37,974 bases of DNA from an uncultured Eubacteriales bacterium (GTDB taxonomy: Bacteria; Bacillota_I; Bacilli_A; RF39; UBA660). The DNA lies in NCBI GenBank assembly GCA_905211265.1, contig CAJMAC010000010.1, positions 1 through 37,974 of the forward strand, written 5' to 3'. This document shows positions 6,824 through 14,804 of this stretch, piece after piece. Both the position numbers and the translations under genes were made by a program. The notes under the pieces are model-generated. The model made no database searches, was not told where the DNA came from, and worked only from the letters and a program-made list of their open reading frames with translations. How positions within the stretch are numbered: position 1 is the first letter of the stretch; every line of letters starts with the position of its first letter.

Positions 6824-7692
6824 CTTACATTCATTATTTCTAGTATTCTATCTAAATCATTATTATTTTCAAAATGTATTTCTATTTTTTTATCTTTAAT
6901 AGTAACTTTAGTATCAAAAAAATCTCTTAATTCATTTTGAATATAATCATAATCATTAGTTTTTACTTTTCTAGTTATAGGAACTTTCTTCTTAATATCT
7001 TCTTCATGAGTTAAATCTTCAAGTTCTCTAACACTAATATTATTATTAACAATTTTATCGGCATATTCCTTTACCTTATAATCATCATCAATTTTAGATA
7101 ATATCTTTGCATGTCCCATAGAAATTTTATTATCTAATATTTGATTTTGAATCTCATCAGGTAATCTAAGTAATCCTAAAGTATTAGTAACATGACTTCT
7201 ACTTTTACCTATCTTATCTGCTAAATCCTCTTGCCTAATATGTAAATTATCAATAATGCCCTTGTATGCCCAAGCAAGTTCAATTGGAGTTAAATTCTCC
7301 CTTTGAAGGTTTTCCAACAAAGCAATTTCTCTCATTTGATCATCAGACATATCTTTAATAATCGCTGGTATTGTAGTTAAACCTGCTAATTTAGAAGCTC
7401 TAAGTCTTCTTTCACCAGCAATTAAATCGTAACCCCTAATACTTTTCTTAACTATTATTGGTTGAAATACGCCATAATTTTTAATTGAATCTGCTAACTC
7501 TTTTAATGCCTCTTCATCAAAACTTTTTCTTGGTTGATATGGATTAGGTCTAATCTCTTCAACTGGTAATTCTTTAATATCAGTTACATCAGTTTCTTCC
7601 ATTATATTAGATTCAAACTGATCAAAATCTAATACCTCACTACTAAATAATTGCTCTAATCCTCTACCCAACGCTTTCTTCTTTTGTTCCAT
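6811..7692 (-). CDS. parB: Chromosome-partitioning protein ParB (Spo0J)
   Basis: 293 residues. ParB is a CTP-binding DNA clamp that loads at parS sites, spreads along DNA and works with ParA to segregate origins. The N-terminal GRGLEQLF, the ParB box with GERRLRA at 93-99 (nucleotide-binding motif), the helix-turn-helix around QEDLADKIGKSRSHVTNTLGLLRL and the C-terminal dimer domain are all present. Its start lies within the end of parA (29-base overlap), so the two are coupled. Four matching parS sites lie 29 kb away at 36.4-36.8 kb, consistent with an origin-proximal locus. In spore formers ParB also links segregation to sporulation. Confidence 0.97.
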   Translation of the reverse strand: MEQKKKALGRGLEQLFSSEVLDFDQFESNIMEETDVTDIKELPVEEIRPNPYQPRKSFDEEALKELADSIKNYGVFQPIIVKKSIRGYDLIAGERRLRASKLAGLTTIPAIIKDMSDDQMREIALLENLQRENLTPIELAWAYKGIIDNLHIRQEDLADKIGKSRSHVTNTLGLLRLPDEIQNQILDNKISMGHAKILSKIDDDYKVKEYADKIVNNNISVRELEDLTHEEDIKKKVPITRKVKTNDYDYIQNELRDFFDTKVTIKDKKIEIHFENNNDLDRILEIMNVRIGK

Positions 7693-8479
7693 TCTTTTCT
7701 ATAACCTCCTTTGCTAAGTTTAGATATGCTAATGTACCTCTACTTCTAGGTTCATATTCAATAATTGGTTTACCATGTGATGGGGCTTCTGCTAGTCTAA
7801 TTAGTCTTGGTATAATTGTATCATATACTCTTTCTTTAAAAAATCCCTTAATAGATTCAACAACTTCTAATCCCAAATTAGTATTAGAAGTAAGCATAGT
7901 TAAAAGTACTCCTTCAATATCCAAATTAGGATTTACTTTCTTTTGAGCAAGCATAATTGTATTTATAAGTTGCATAATTCCTTCTAGTGCAAAATATTCA
8001 CATTGAACAGGAATTAATACTGAGTCAGCTGCAGCAAGTGCATTTGTAGTTAAAATTTCTAATGAAGGTGGACAATCTATAATTATATAATCATATTTAT
8101 CTTTTACTTTATATAATTCTTCTTTTAACCTCATAACCCTATTAAAAGGTTTTCCTTCTTCCCTATATCTCTTTTCTAATTCAATTAATTCCATACCTAC
8201 TCCTGCTAAATTTAAATATGCAGGCAATAAATATAAATTCTTACTTTTTGTTTTAATAATTGAATTTTCTATTGTATTCTTTTTAACTAACACTTCATAA
8301 ACACTACTATTTATATCTCCCTTGTCAATACCAACACCAGTTGTAGCATTACCTTGAGGATCTAAATCGACAAGTAAAACCTTTTTTTTAAGGACTCCTA
8401 AAGAAGCAGACAAATTAATACTAGTGGTAGTTTTACCAACACCACCTTTTTGATTTACTATTGCAATAATTTTTCCCAT
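7664..8479 (-). CDS. parA: Chromosome-partitioning ATPase ParA (Soj)
   Basis: 271 residues from the ATG at 8479 (MGKIIAIVNQKGGVGKTTT), preceded by GGTG six bases upstream. A GTG at 8488 with its own AGGAG is an alternative, but family alignment favours the ATG. The deviant Walker A is KGGVGKTTT at 11-19, Walker A' is LLVDLDPQGNATTG, and Walker B is in YIIIDCPPSLEILT. ParA is a DNA-binding ATPase whose dimer gradient on the nucleoid positions ParB-parS complexes. In Bacillus it also controls DnaA. It is transcribed with parB. Confidence 0.97.
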   Translation of the reverse strand: MGKIIAIVNQKGGVGKTTTSINLSASLGVLKKKVLLVDLDPQGNATTGVGIDKGDINSSVYEVLVKKNTIENSIIKTKSKNLYLLPAYLNLAGVGMELIELEKRYREEGKPFNRVMRLKEELYKVKDKYDYIIIDCPPSLEILTTNALAAADSVLIPVQCEYFALEGIMQLINTIMLAQKKVNPNLDIEGVLLTMLTSNTNLGLEVVESIKGFFKERVYDTIIPRLIRLAEAPSHGKPIIEYEPRSRGTLAYLNLAKEVIEKNGTKEESVG

Positions 8480-8563
8480 GTAATTCACCTTCTACTCCTA
8501 ATAACTATTTTAACAAATTTTTAAACAAAAATAAAGACTTTAATTAATAAAAAAAGATAAATA

Positions 8564-8596
8564 TTAAAAAAACTATTTACAAAATACATAAATAGT
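8564..8596 (-). terminator. Terminator of the unknown gene at 8603-9019
   Basis: Stem ACTATTTA (8572-8579) with TAAATAGT (8589-8596), followed on the minus strand by a run of Ts (8564-8571). It separates the unknown gene from the parA-parB operon. Confidence 0.65.
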
Positions 8597-8602
8597 CAAA
8601 AC

Positions 8603-9019
8603 TTAAACACTTTTTAATAATTTCTTTTCTTTTACTTTCCTTTTATTATTACTATTAAAAATATATAAACTATTTTTTAATCCAATAGGTTTACAACCAT
8701 ATACATAGTTTTCTAAATAATAAATAATATCACTACTAGTATTCTTTTTCAAATAATTACCTAAACTAATTTTTTTATCTCCACTAGTAACAATAGAACT
8801 ATAATCTAAAAAAGAATTAATACTAATACTTTTATCATTTATATCAATAAAAAAATACATATCATCTGGTAATTCATCATCAATAATATCGATATTAAAC
8901 ATATTTTCATAACGATACATAATACTTAATATTTCATTATTATTTACTTCTCTTTTAAATAGTAATATACCCGATAACAACGAAAAAACAGTCACTTCAT
9001 TATCATTATTTTTTTTCAT
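8603..9019 (-). CDS. Protein of unknown function
   Basis: 138 residues with an AAAGGA ribosome site and a textbook promoter, so it is very likely expressed. I recognise no family. The sequence alternates hydrophobic strands with acidic turns (IDIIDDELPDDMYFFIDINDKSISINSFL) and ends in a strongly basic tail (NKRKVKEKKLLK). There is no signal peptide and no clear membrane segment. It is a monocistronic unit between parA and the divergent tilS-ftsH operon. Confidence 0.65.
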   Translation of the reverse strand: MKKNNDNEVTVFSLLSGILLFKREVNNNEILSIMYRYENMFNIDIIDDELPDDMYFFIDINDKSISINSFLDYSSIVTSGDKKISLGNYLKKNTSSDIIYYLENYVYGCKPIGLKNSLYIFNSNNKRKVKEKKLLKSV

Positions 9020-9059
9020 ATCAAGTCAAATCCTTTCTTAATTTTTCACTTGGAACTTG

Positions 9060-9088
9060 ATTATACAACATTTATTATTTTTTGTCAA
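9060..9088 (-). promoter_or_regulatory. Sigma-A-type promoter of the unknown gene at 8603-9019
   Basis: Perfect TTGACA (9083-9088) and TATAAT (9060-9065) with exactly 17 bases between them on the minus strand. The start site would be near 9053, leaving a leader of about 34 bases. Confidence 0.85.
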
Positions 9089-9115
9089 AAAAAACTTTTA
9101 TATTTCTATTTATTT

Positions 9116-9124
9116 TGTTATAAT
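9116..9124 (+). promoter_or_regulatory. Extended -10 promoter of tilS-ftsH
   Basis: TGTTATAAT is an extended -10 element with a weak TTTTAT at the -35 position (9096-9101). Transcription would begin near 9131, just before the AGAGGTG ribosome site at 9142-9148. This limits how far upstream the tilS start codon can be. Confidence 0.6.
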
Positions 9125-9156
9125 ATAATACAAATAAGAAAAGAGGTGATATTACG

Positions 9157-10473
9157 ATTAATATTAACTTTAATAAACTAAATATATCTGGACCAATAGT
9201 AGTAGGAGTCTCAACTGGATCTGACTCAATGGCTTTATTACACTATCTAATAAATAATTACAAAGATAAAATAATAGTAGCGCATATTAATCATAATGTA
9301 AGAAAACAAAGTAATACCGAGGAACTTTTTCTATCTAATTATTGTAAAGATAATAATATTACATTTGAATGTATGAAAATAACTGAATATAAAGAAAATA
9401 ACTTTGAAAATGAAGCAAGAAAGAAAAGATATAAATTCTATAAAGAAATATTAACTAAATATAATTCTTCGTATTTATTTCTAGCACATCATGCAGATGA
9501 TTTAATGGAAACAATAATTATGAAAATAATCAGAGGTTCTAATATCAATGGTTATGCTGGTATTAAAAAAATATCATATCAAGATAATTACTATATAGTA
9601 AGACCATTCTTAGATTATACTAAACAAGATATACTAGAATACATAAAAAAATATAATATAACTTACTATGATGATTATACAAATAATGATATAACTTATA
9701 CTAGAAATAGAATAAGACATAATATTATACCTTTACTAAAAAAAGAAGATATAAATATTCATAAAAAATTTATTAAGTATTCAAATACATTAAATGAATA
9801 TAATGATTATATCAATTATGAAATAGATAACATAATAAAAGATATATATATAAATAATACTTTATACCTAGATAAATTTAATATCATGCATCCATTTATA
9901 AAGAAAAATATCTTATATCATATCTTAAATAATATCTATAACAATAAAGAAAACATAGTAAAAGATATACATATTAAAAATATATTAAATTTAATTAATA
10001 ACCCTAAACCTAATATAACAATTAATATGCCTAATAATATATATGTAACAAAAGAATATAATATTCTAATATTTAGTAATAAATATAATATAGAAAACTA
10101 TAACATTAAATTTGATAAAAAAGCATCTATAAATAACTTTACTATAGAACAAATAGAAAATACTTCATTAAATGGTAATGATATATGCAGATTAAATTCT
10201 AATGAAATAAGATTACCTCTTTACATTAGAAATAAAAAAGATGGAGATTATATAGAATTATTAGGATTAAACAAAAAGAAAAAAATAAAAGAAATATTTA
10301 TCGAATGTAAAATACCAATTAGACAAAGAAATAACTATCCAGTACTTGTAGATAGCAAAAATAACATATTATGGTTGCCAAATTTAAAAAAGTCTAAATT
10401 TAATAAGAAAATAAATGAAAAGTATGATATAATATTAAAGTACATTACAAACAAGGAGGAAAATAATGAATAA
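9157..10473 (+). CDS. tilS: tRNA(Ile)-lysidine synthase TilS, apparently with a non-canonical start codon
   Basis: TilS converts C34 of tRNA-Ile(CAU) to lysidine so that it reads AUA, a codon used heavily in this DNA. The ATP-pyrophosphatase loop is VSTGSDSMALLHYL (residues 18-31 from 9157). The canonical second glycine of SGGxDS is threonine here. HADDLMETIIMKIIRGSNINGYAGI and RPFLDYTKQDILEY are typical of the family. The first in-frame ATG (9229) falls inside the loop. The AGAGGTG site at 9142-9148 points to ATT at 9157 (eight-base spacing) or ACG at 9154. No ATG, GTG or TTG is available in frame. From 9157 the protein has 438 residues, a normal length. It overlaps ftsH by eight bases. Confidence 0.93.
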   Translation: MNINFNKLNISGPIVVGVSTGSDSMALLHYLINNYKDKIIVAHINHNVRKQSNTEELFLSNYCKDNNITFECMKITEYKENNFENEARKKRYKFYKEILTKYNSSYLFLAHHADDLMETIIMKIIRGSNINGYAGIKKISYQDNYYIVRPFLDYTKQDILEYIKKYNITYYDDYTNNDITYTRNRIRHNIIPLLKKEDINIHKKFIKYSNTLNEYNDYINYEIDNIIKDIYINNTLYLDKFNIMHPFIKKNILYHILNNIYNNKENIVKDIHIKNILNLINNPKPNITINMPNNIYVTKEYNILIFSNKYNIENYNIKFDKKASINNFTIEQIENTSLNGNDICRLNSNEIRLPLYIRNKKDGDYIELLGLNKKKKIKEIFIECKIPIRQRNNYPVLVDSKNNILWLPNLKKSKFNKKINEKYDIILKYITNKEENNE

Positions 10474-12379
10474 GAAAATGAAGAATAACTTATATCCATA
10501 TGTCTTCTTATTAATATTCATTCTAGTAGGTATATTTATTTTTAGTGGATTTAATAGTAAAATAAATGAACTAACTTATGATGAATTCATGAATAGTATG
10601 ACAAATGGAAAAATCGAGGAATTAAATATTATTCCTAAAACCAGAACAAATACATATGAAATAACAGGAAGATTAAAAGATTATAAAGATAATGAAACAT
10701 TTATAATTTATCTACCACATTCAGATGAGTTTGTATCTAGAATAATAGAAAGTGAAGAAAAATATCAGTTTAAATTAACTACTGAGACTGACCCAGAAGC
10801 ATCTTCTTGGTTAACAATAATAATTGAAGTATTACCAATTTTATTATTAGTAGGAGCAACATTCTGGATATTTACTAGACAAATTGGTGGAAATAATAAA
10901 TCAATGGACTTTGGTAAAAGTAGAGCTAAATTAATGGAAAATGATAAGAAAACTACTTTCAAAGATGTCGCAGGATTAACTGAAGAAAAAGAAGAAGTAC
11001 AAGAAATAATTGATTTCTTAAAAAATCCAAAGAAATTCCAAACAATGGGAGCAAGAATACCAAAAGGAGTTTTATTAGTAGGTCCTCCAGGAACAGGTAA
11101 AACATTATTAGCAAGAGCTGTTGCTGGTGAAGCAAATGTACCATTCTATTACATAAGTGGTTCAGACTTTGTAGAACTATTCGTAGGTATTGGAGCATCT
11201 CGTGTAAGAGATATGTTCAAACAAGCAAAAATGAATGCTCCATGTCTAATATTTATTGATGAAATAGATGCTGTTGGTAGACAAAGAGGAACTGGTTTAG
11301 GTGGAGGACATGATGAAAGAGAACAAACATTAAACCAATTACTTACAGAAATGGATGGATTTGGTGCAAACGAAGGAATTATCATAATCGCTGCAACAAA
11401 TAGACCAGATGTATTAGACCCAGCATTATTAAGACCAGGAAGATTTGATAGACAAGTAACCGTAGCACTTCCTGATAAAAATGCAAGAATAGAAATATTA
11501 AAAGTACACGCAAGAAACAAAACATTAGATAAATCTGTAACTTTAGAATATCTTGCTAAAAGAACACCAGGATTTTCAGGAGCAGACTTAGAAAACTTAC
11601 TTAATGAAGCAGCACTTCTTACAGTAAGAAGAAATAAAAAGAAAATTACAATGGAAGAAATAGATGAAGCAACAGATAGAGTATTAATGGGACCTGCAAA
11701 AGTAACAAGAAAATACACAGATAAAGAAAAGAGATTAGTAGCATTCCATGAAGCAGGACACGCAGTTATGGGATTAAAACTAGATGGTGCAAATGATGTA
11801 CAAAAAATAACAATAATTCCAAGAGGACACGCTGGTGGATATACAATGATGACGCCAAAAGAAGATACATTTAATTATACTAAAAATGAATTATTAGAAG
11901 CAATTTGTGGATTACTTGGAGGTCGTGTAGCAGAAGAAATAACATTCAAAGAAGTAACAACTGGTGCACAAGATGACTTTAAGAAAGCGACTAAAATTGC
12001 AAGAAGTATGGTAACTGAGTATGGTATGAGTAACCTAGGACCAATGATGCTTGAAGAACCATCTGAAAATACTTTCTTAGGTAGAGATTATAACAAAAAT
12101 AGAAATGTTTCTGATACAGTAGCACATGAAATAGATGAAGAAATGAGAAGTATAATTAATTCATGTTATGATAAAACAAAGAAAATCATTAGTGAGAATA
12201 AAGACTTACTTAAACTTATCGCTGAAACATTACTCGAAGAAGAAACAATTACTAAAGAACAAATTGATTATCTAGTAGAACATAAACATCTACCAGAAAA
12301 AGTAACAGATACTGAAGAAGACACTGAAGAAACACCAAAAGATAATAAGAAATCTAAGAAAAAAGAAGAAGAAAAATAA
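10466..12379 (+). CDS. ftsH: ATP-dependent membrane zinc metalloprotease FtsH
   Basis: 637 residues. Membrane segments lie at about 11-28 and 116-137 with a short extracellular domain between them. The AAA+ module follows, with Walker A GPPGTGKT at 206-213, Walker B LIFIDEID at 261-268, and the second region of homology around 312-330. The zinc-protease motif HEAGH is at 428-432, with the third zinc ligand in the downstream protease domain. The tail is highly charged. FtsH forms a hexamer that extracts and degrades membrane and short-lived soluble proteins. An AAGGAGG site inside the end of tilS drives translation. The usual hpt gene between tilS and ftsH is missing. Confidence 0.98.
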   Translation: MNKKMKNNLYPYVFLLIFILVGIFIFSGFNSKINELTYDEFMNSMTNGKIEELNIIPKTRTNTYEITGRLKDYKDNETFIIYLPHSDEFVSRIIESEEKYQFKLTTETDPEASSWLTIIIEVLPILLLVGATFWIFTRQIGGNNKSMDFGKSRAKLMENDKKTTFKDVAGLTEEKEEVQEIIDFLKNPKKFQTMGARIPKGVLLVGPPGTGKTLLARAVAGEANVPFYYISGSDFVELFVGIGASRVRDMFKQAKMNAPCLIFIDEIDAVGRQRGTGLGGGHDEREQTLNQLLTEMDGFGANEGIIIIAATNRPDVLDPALLRPGRFDRQVTVALPDKNARIEILKVHARNKTLDKSVTLEYLAKRTPGFSGADLENLLNEAALLTVRRNKKKITMEEIDEATDRVLMGPAKVTRKYTDKEKRLVAFHEAGHAVMGLKLDGANDVQKITIIPRGHAGGYTMMTPKEDTFNYTKNELLEAICGLLGGRVAEEITFKEVTTGAQDDFKKATKIARSMVTEYGMSNLGPMMLEEPSENTFLGRDYNKNRNVSDTVAHEIDEEMRSIINSCYDKTKKIISENKDLLKLIAETLLEEETITKEQIDYLVEHKHLPEKVTDTEEDTEETPKDNKKSKKKEEEK

Positions 12380-12403
12380 AAACAGATTAAATTCTGTTTT
12401 TTT
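12377..12403 (+). terminator. Terminator of tilS-ftsH
   Basis: AAAAACAGA-TTAAAT-TCTGTTTTT with a T-rich tail on the + strand, directly after the ftsH stop. The A-rich upstream arm may also serve the converging divIC transcript. Confidence 0.8.
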
Positions 12404-12740
12404 ATTTATCCTCTTCATCATCAGGCATCCTTATAATAAGTTCACCATCTTTTGAATATAAATACTTTTCTCTAGCATATCTAGCCACATAAGTAGGATC
12501 TTCTAATTTTTGAATATCAGATTCCAATGCTTTCTCTTCATCATTTAATTTAACCAATTGTTCTTCAAGAAATTTCTTCTTTTCTTTCATTTCATTAATA
12601 GACTTAACATTATAAAAAAATTTATAACTTAATATTGAAATAATTGAACCAAAAAAGATAAATGCTAAAAATAATCTGCTTTTAACTTTTAACCCTATTT
12701 TCTTCTTCTTAGTATTTTTATTACCAACATTCTTAGCCAA
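12402..12740 (-). CDS. divIC: Cell-division protein DivIC/FtsB family
   Basis: 112 residues with a start codon TTG at 12740 (TTG GCT AAG), supported by AAGGTGATGAT directly upstream. A lysine-rich cytoplasmic tail is followed by one membrane segment at about 22-40, then a coiled coil (MKEKKKFLEEQLVKLNDEEKALESDIQKLED). The conserved DPTYVARYAREKYLYSKDGELIIRMP segment is typical of septum-formation initiators. DivIC works with FtsL and DivIB in the division septum. It follows yabP-yabQ, as in Bacillus, and converges with ftsH. Confidence 0.92.
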   Translation of the reverse strand: MAKNVGNKNTKKKKIGLKVKSRLFLAFIFFGSIISILSYKFFYNVKSINEMKEKKKFLEEQLVKLNDEEKALESDIQKLEDPTYVARYAREKYLYSKDGELIIRMPDDEEDK

Positions 12741-12775
12741 ATCATCACCTTCTATTCACAATAATTATAGCACAA

Positions 12776-13057
12776 TCATTTTCTTTTTACAAATATTTTT
12801 ACATAAATATATTTAGATATACAGTATCCAAGTAAAATCATAAGAAAAAAATAATAATGAATTATACCATAATTAATCTTCCTTAATATACCAAAATATA
12901 TAAGAGCATTAGCCAAAGAAATAATAATAGAATTAATAATTCTAAATATTATTTTCTTATTATATATAAAATCTCTAAATAGTTCTAATACCAAAAAGAA
13001 AACAATACCAAACACAAAAGAAAATATTAATGAATATATTTGTAATTTTAATATCAT
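12776..13057 (-). CDS. yabQ: Sporulation membrane protein YabQ
   Basis: 93 residues with three to four hydrophobic segments (LQIYSLIFSFVFGIVFFLVLELFRDF at the start). YabQ family proteins are mother-cell membrane proteins needed for spore cortex formation in Bacillus. This one is shorter than the Bacillus protein. Its ATG overlaps the yabP stop in ATGA, so translation is coupled, and the yabP-yabQ-divIC order is the classic one. That neighbourhood is the main support, because the sequence itself is poorly conserved. Confidence 0.85.
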   Translation of the reverse strand: MILKLQIYSLIFSFVFGIVFFLVLELFRDFIYNKKIIFRIINSIIISLANALIYFGILRKINYGIIHYYFFLMILLGYCISKYIYVKIFVKRK

Positions 13058-13347
13058 TTAAATAATTTATTTAAAAATGTTTCCTCTTTTTCCTTTTTAG
13101 AACCATTCTCAATATAAGACATACCATCAACCTTACCCTTTATAGAAACATTACCCTGATAAGTATCTAACTTAATAATCTCAAGTTCACTACCCTTAAT
13201 AACTAAATATCCCAAAGTAGTTTCCATAAAAAATTCTTCACTATCAAAACTTTCTATCTTTTTTACACCCGTTACTAAAATATTTTTTCTTTCAGATATA
13301 GTAATACCATGATTAAAACTATTTTCTAATTCTTTTGCCCTGTCCAT
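13054..13347 (-). CDS. yabP: Sporulation protein YabP
   Basis: 97 residues with a GGAGG ribosome site. Visible family features are the N-terminal HGITISERKNILVTGVKKIESFDSEEFFMET and GYLVIKGSELEIIKLDTYQGNVSIKGKVDGMSY. YabP is expressed in the mother cell and contributes to the spore cortex and coat in Bacillus. It ends in TGA overlapping the yabQ ATG, which also shows that UGA is a stop codon here. Confidence 0.93.
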   Translation of the reverse strand: MDRAKELENSFNHGITISERKNILVTGVKKIESFDSEEFFMETTLGYLVIKGSELEIIKLDTYQGNVSIKGKVDGMSYIENGSKKEKEETFLNKLFK

Positions 13348-13392
13348 ATATTTTCCTCCCTAACAAATTATATGAACAAAATAAATTTATAT

Positions 13393-13422
13393 GAAAAGAA
13401 AAAAAGCATTATTCTGCTTTTT
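13393..13422 (-). terminator. Terminator of spoVG
   Basis: On the minus strand an eight-pair stem, AAAAAGCA with TGCTTTTT (13401-13408 and 13415-13422), is followed by T-rich sequence. It overlaps the last codons and stop of spoVG. Confidence 0.75.
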
Positions 13423-13675
13423 CATATGCTTTCAAAATTTCATCTGTAAACATTTGACGAGTTTCTTTATTTATAGGGTGTGCAACATCTTCATGTACTG
13501 TGCCTTCAGCAGTAAACTTTTCTCTACTTGGCATAGCAATAAATAATCCTGCATCACCTTCAATAATTCTAATTCCTCTTACAACGAAACAATCATCTAG
13601 AGTTACTGAAGCAATTCCTTTCATTCTTGAATTTTCTTTTTCAATTTTGTGAACATTTACTGAAGTTATCTTCAT
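13409..13675 (-). CDS. spoVG: Regulator SpoVG
   Basis: 88 residues from the ATG at 13675 (MKITSVNVHKI), the family start. A TTG three codons earlier is too close to the AAGGAG site. The core VTLDDCFVVRGIRIIEGDAGLFIAMPSREK and HPINKETRQMFTDEILKAYE are intact. SpoVG is a small DNA- and RNA-binding regulator. In Bacillus it affects asymmetric division and stage V sporulation, and in other Firmicutes it affects capsule and virulence genes. It has its own promoter and terminator, so it is monocistronic. A small hairpin (TAGAAA/TTTCTA) sits just upstream of the ribosome site. Confidence 0.97.
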   Translation of the reverse strand: MKITSVNVHKIEKENSRMKGIASVTLDDCFVVRGIRIIEGDAGLFIAMPSREKFTAEGTVHEDVAHPINKETRQMFTDEILKAYEKAE

Positions 13676-13715
13676 GTGTCTCAACTCTCCTTCTAGAAAC
13701 TATATTTCTAATATC

Positions 13716-13745
13716 ATTGTATATTAATTTCTAGGTAAAAGTCAA
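13716..13745 (-). promoter_or_regulatory. Promoter of spoVG
   Basis: TTGACT (13740-13745) and TACAAT (13716-13721) with 18-base spacing on the minus strand. The predicted start near 13709 gives a leader of about 34 bases. Confidence 0.65.
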
Positions 13746-13753
13746 GCATTTTA

Positions 13754-13975
13754 CTATATTTTGTCAAAAAAAATTTCAACTGCTCCAGTAAGAACATCCG
13801 AATAGCTAAAACTCTTTACTTCATCAGTATCCAATTTAACAATAAATATATAGTTATAAACTTCCCTAATTGTACCAGAATAAACTTCCCTTCTATTTCT
13901 TGAACCATTGTAAACTACTCTTACATCCTTATTTATATTCTTTAAAATATTATCTTTTATTTTTTTTATAGTCAT
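13754..13975 (-). CDS. veg: Veg protein
   Basis: 73 residues. The family features are IKDNILKNINKDVRVVYNGSRNRREVYSGTIREVYNYIFIVKLD followed by SFSYSDVLTGAVEIFF. In Bacillus, Veg stimulates biofilm matrix genes by antagonising SinR and is linked to spore outgrowth. No sinR is visible here. It follows yabG by nine bases with GGGGG as ribosome site, as in the usual yabG-veg order. Confidence 0.92.
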   Translation of the reverse strand: MTIKKIKDNILKNINKDVRVVYNGSRNRREVYSGTIREVYNYIFIVKLDTDEVKSFSYSDVLTGAVEIFFDKI

Positions 13976-13984
13976 TATTCCCCC

Positions 13985-14746
13985 TTATCTAGGATAACCT
14001 ATATACATTGTACCCTTAGTAATAATACCACCAATACCATCACTTTTATACTTAGTACTATTAAGTATTTTTATTAAATCAATATTATTATTTTTATCAG
14101 AAAAAGCAACCATTGTAGCCACTATCGCAGGATCTAATGCATGAATATTTACCTTTTTAGGACTAGAAGCAAAATTAGAACCAGCCATAATTAATTCCTC
14201 ATAATTAGATTGACAAGCGCCAGAAATTATAATTAATTTTTCATGAGATTTCTCATACTCCCTTGCTTCTTTAACTGCACTTACAAAATTAGAAGTATTC
14301 TTATATTGCTTATTATTTCTTTTCTTTCTATAATAAGCATCATGACCAGTAAGTACTAAAATATCAGGATTATACTTATTTAATAATTCTTTTACATTAG
14401 TACTAAAGTCTTCCTCATCAAAATAAAATCCATAAGCCTTAATCTTATTTTTTTTATAAAATTCCATACATTTATCTAAATAATCCTTGTCTCCATCAAT
14501 ATGTAAAACAATTCCTGGTAAATAAAAATATTCATTTCTATCCAATGATCTATATTCTAAAATATCAGGATCAAAATCATTCTTATTAACAGTATCTACT
14601 AAAACTAAATCATCTTTAACTGAATCAGCATATAACCTAACACTATATCCCTTTAAAAAATAATTATCATCCTCAATAGCAATAATTTTAAATACAATAT
14701 CATTATTATAAGACTTTCTTGTTACATAATCTCCAACCCTAAACAT
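13985..14746 (-). CDS. yabG: Sporulation-specific cysteine protease YabG
   Basis: 253 residues from the ATG at 14746 (MFRVGDYVTRKSY), with GGTGAT upstream. A GTG at 14758 is less likely. The presumed catalytic regions are visible: ILVLTGHDAYYRKK (His) and IIISGACQSNYEELIMAGSNFASSP (Cys), then KVNIHALDPAIVATMVAF. YabG trims spore coat proteins in Bacillus and processes cortex-related pre-proteins in Clostridioides. Its presence strongly suggests real spore formation. It forms a unit with veg. Confidence 0.96.
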   Translation of the reverse strand: MFRVGDYVTRKSYNNDIVFKIIAIEDDNYFLKGYSVRLYADSVKDDLVLVDTVNKNDFDPDILEYRSLDRNEYFYLPGIVLHIDGDKDYLDKCMEFYKKNKIKAYGFYFDEEDFSTNVKELLNKYNPDILVLTGHDAYYRKKRNNKQYKNTSNFVSAVKEAREYEKSHEKLIIISGACQSNYEELIMAGSNFASSPKKVNIHALDPAIVATMVAFSDKNNNIDLIKILNSTKYKSDGIGGIITKGTMYIGYPR

Positions 14747-14776
14747 ATCATCACCCACTTAAGTATATGAGCCTAT

Positions 14777-14804
14777 AAAAAAAAAAGAACTAACCTAATA
14801 GTTC
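14777..14804 (-). terminator. Terminator of rsmA
   Basis: GAACTA-six-base loop-TAGTTC followed by ten Ts on the minus strand. The stem includes the TAG stop of rsmA. Confidence 0.85.

Noticed and set aside
11149..11718. Long open frame antisense to ftsH
   Set aside because: It is an antisense shadow of a highly conserved gene with no ribosome site or known motif.
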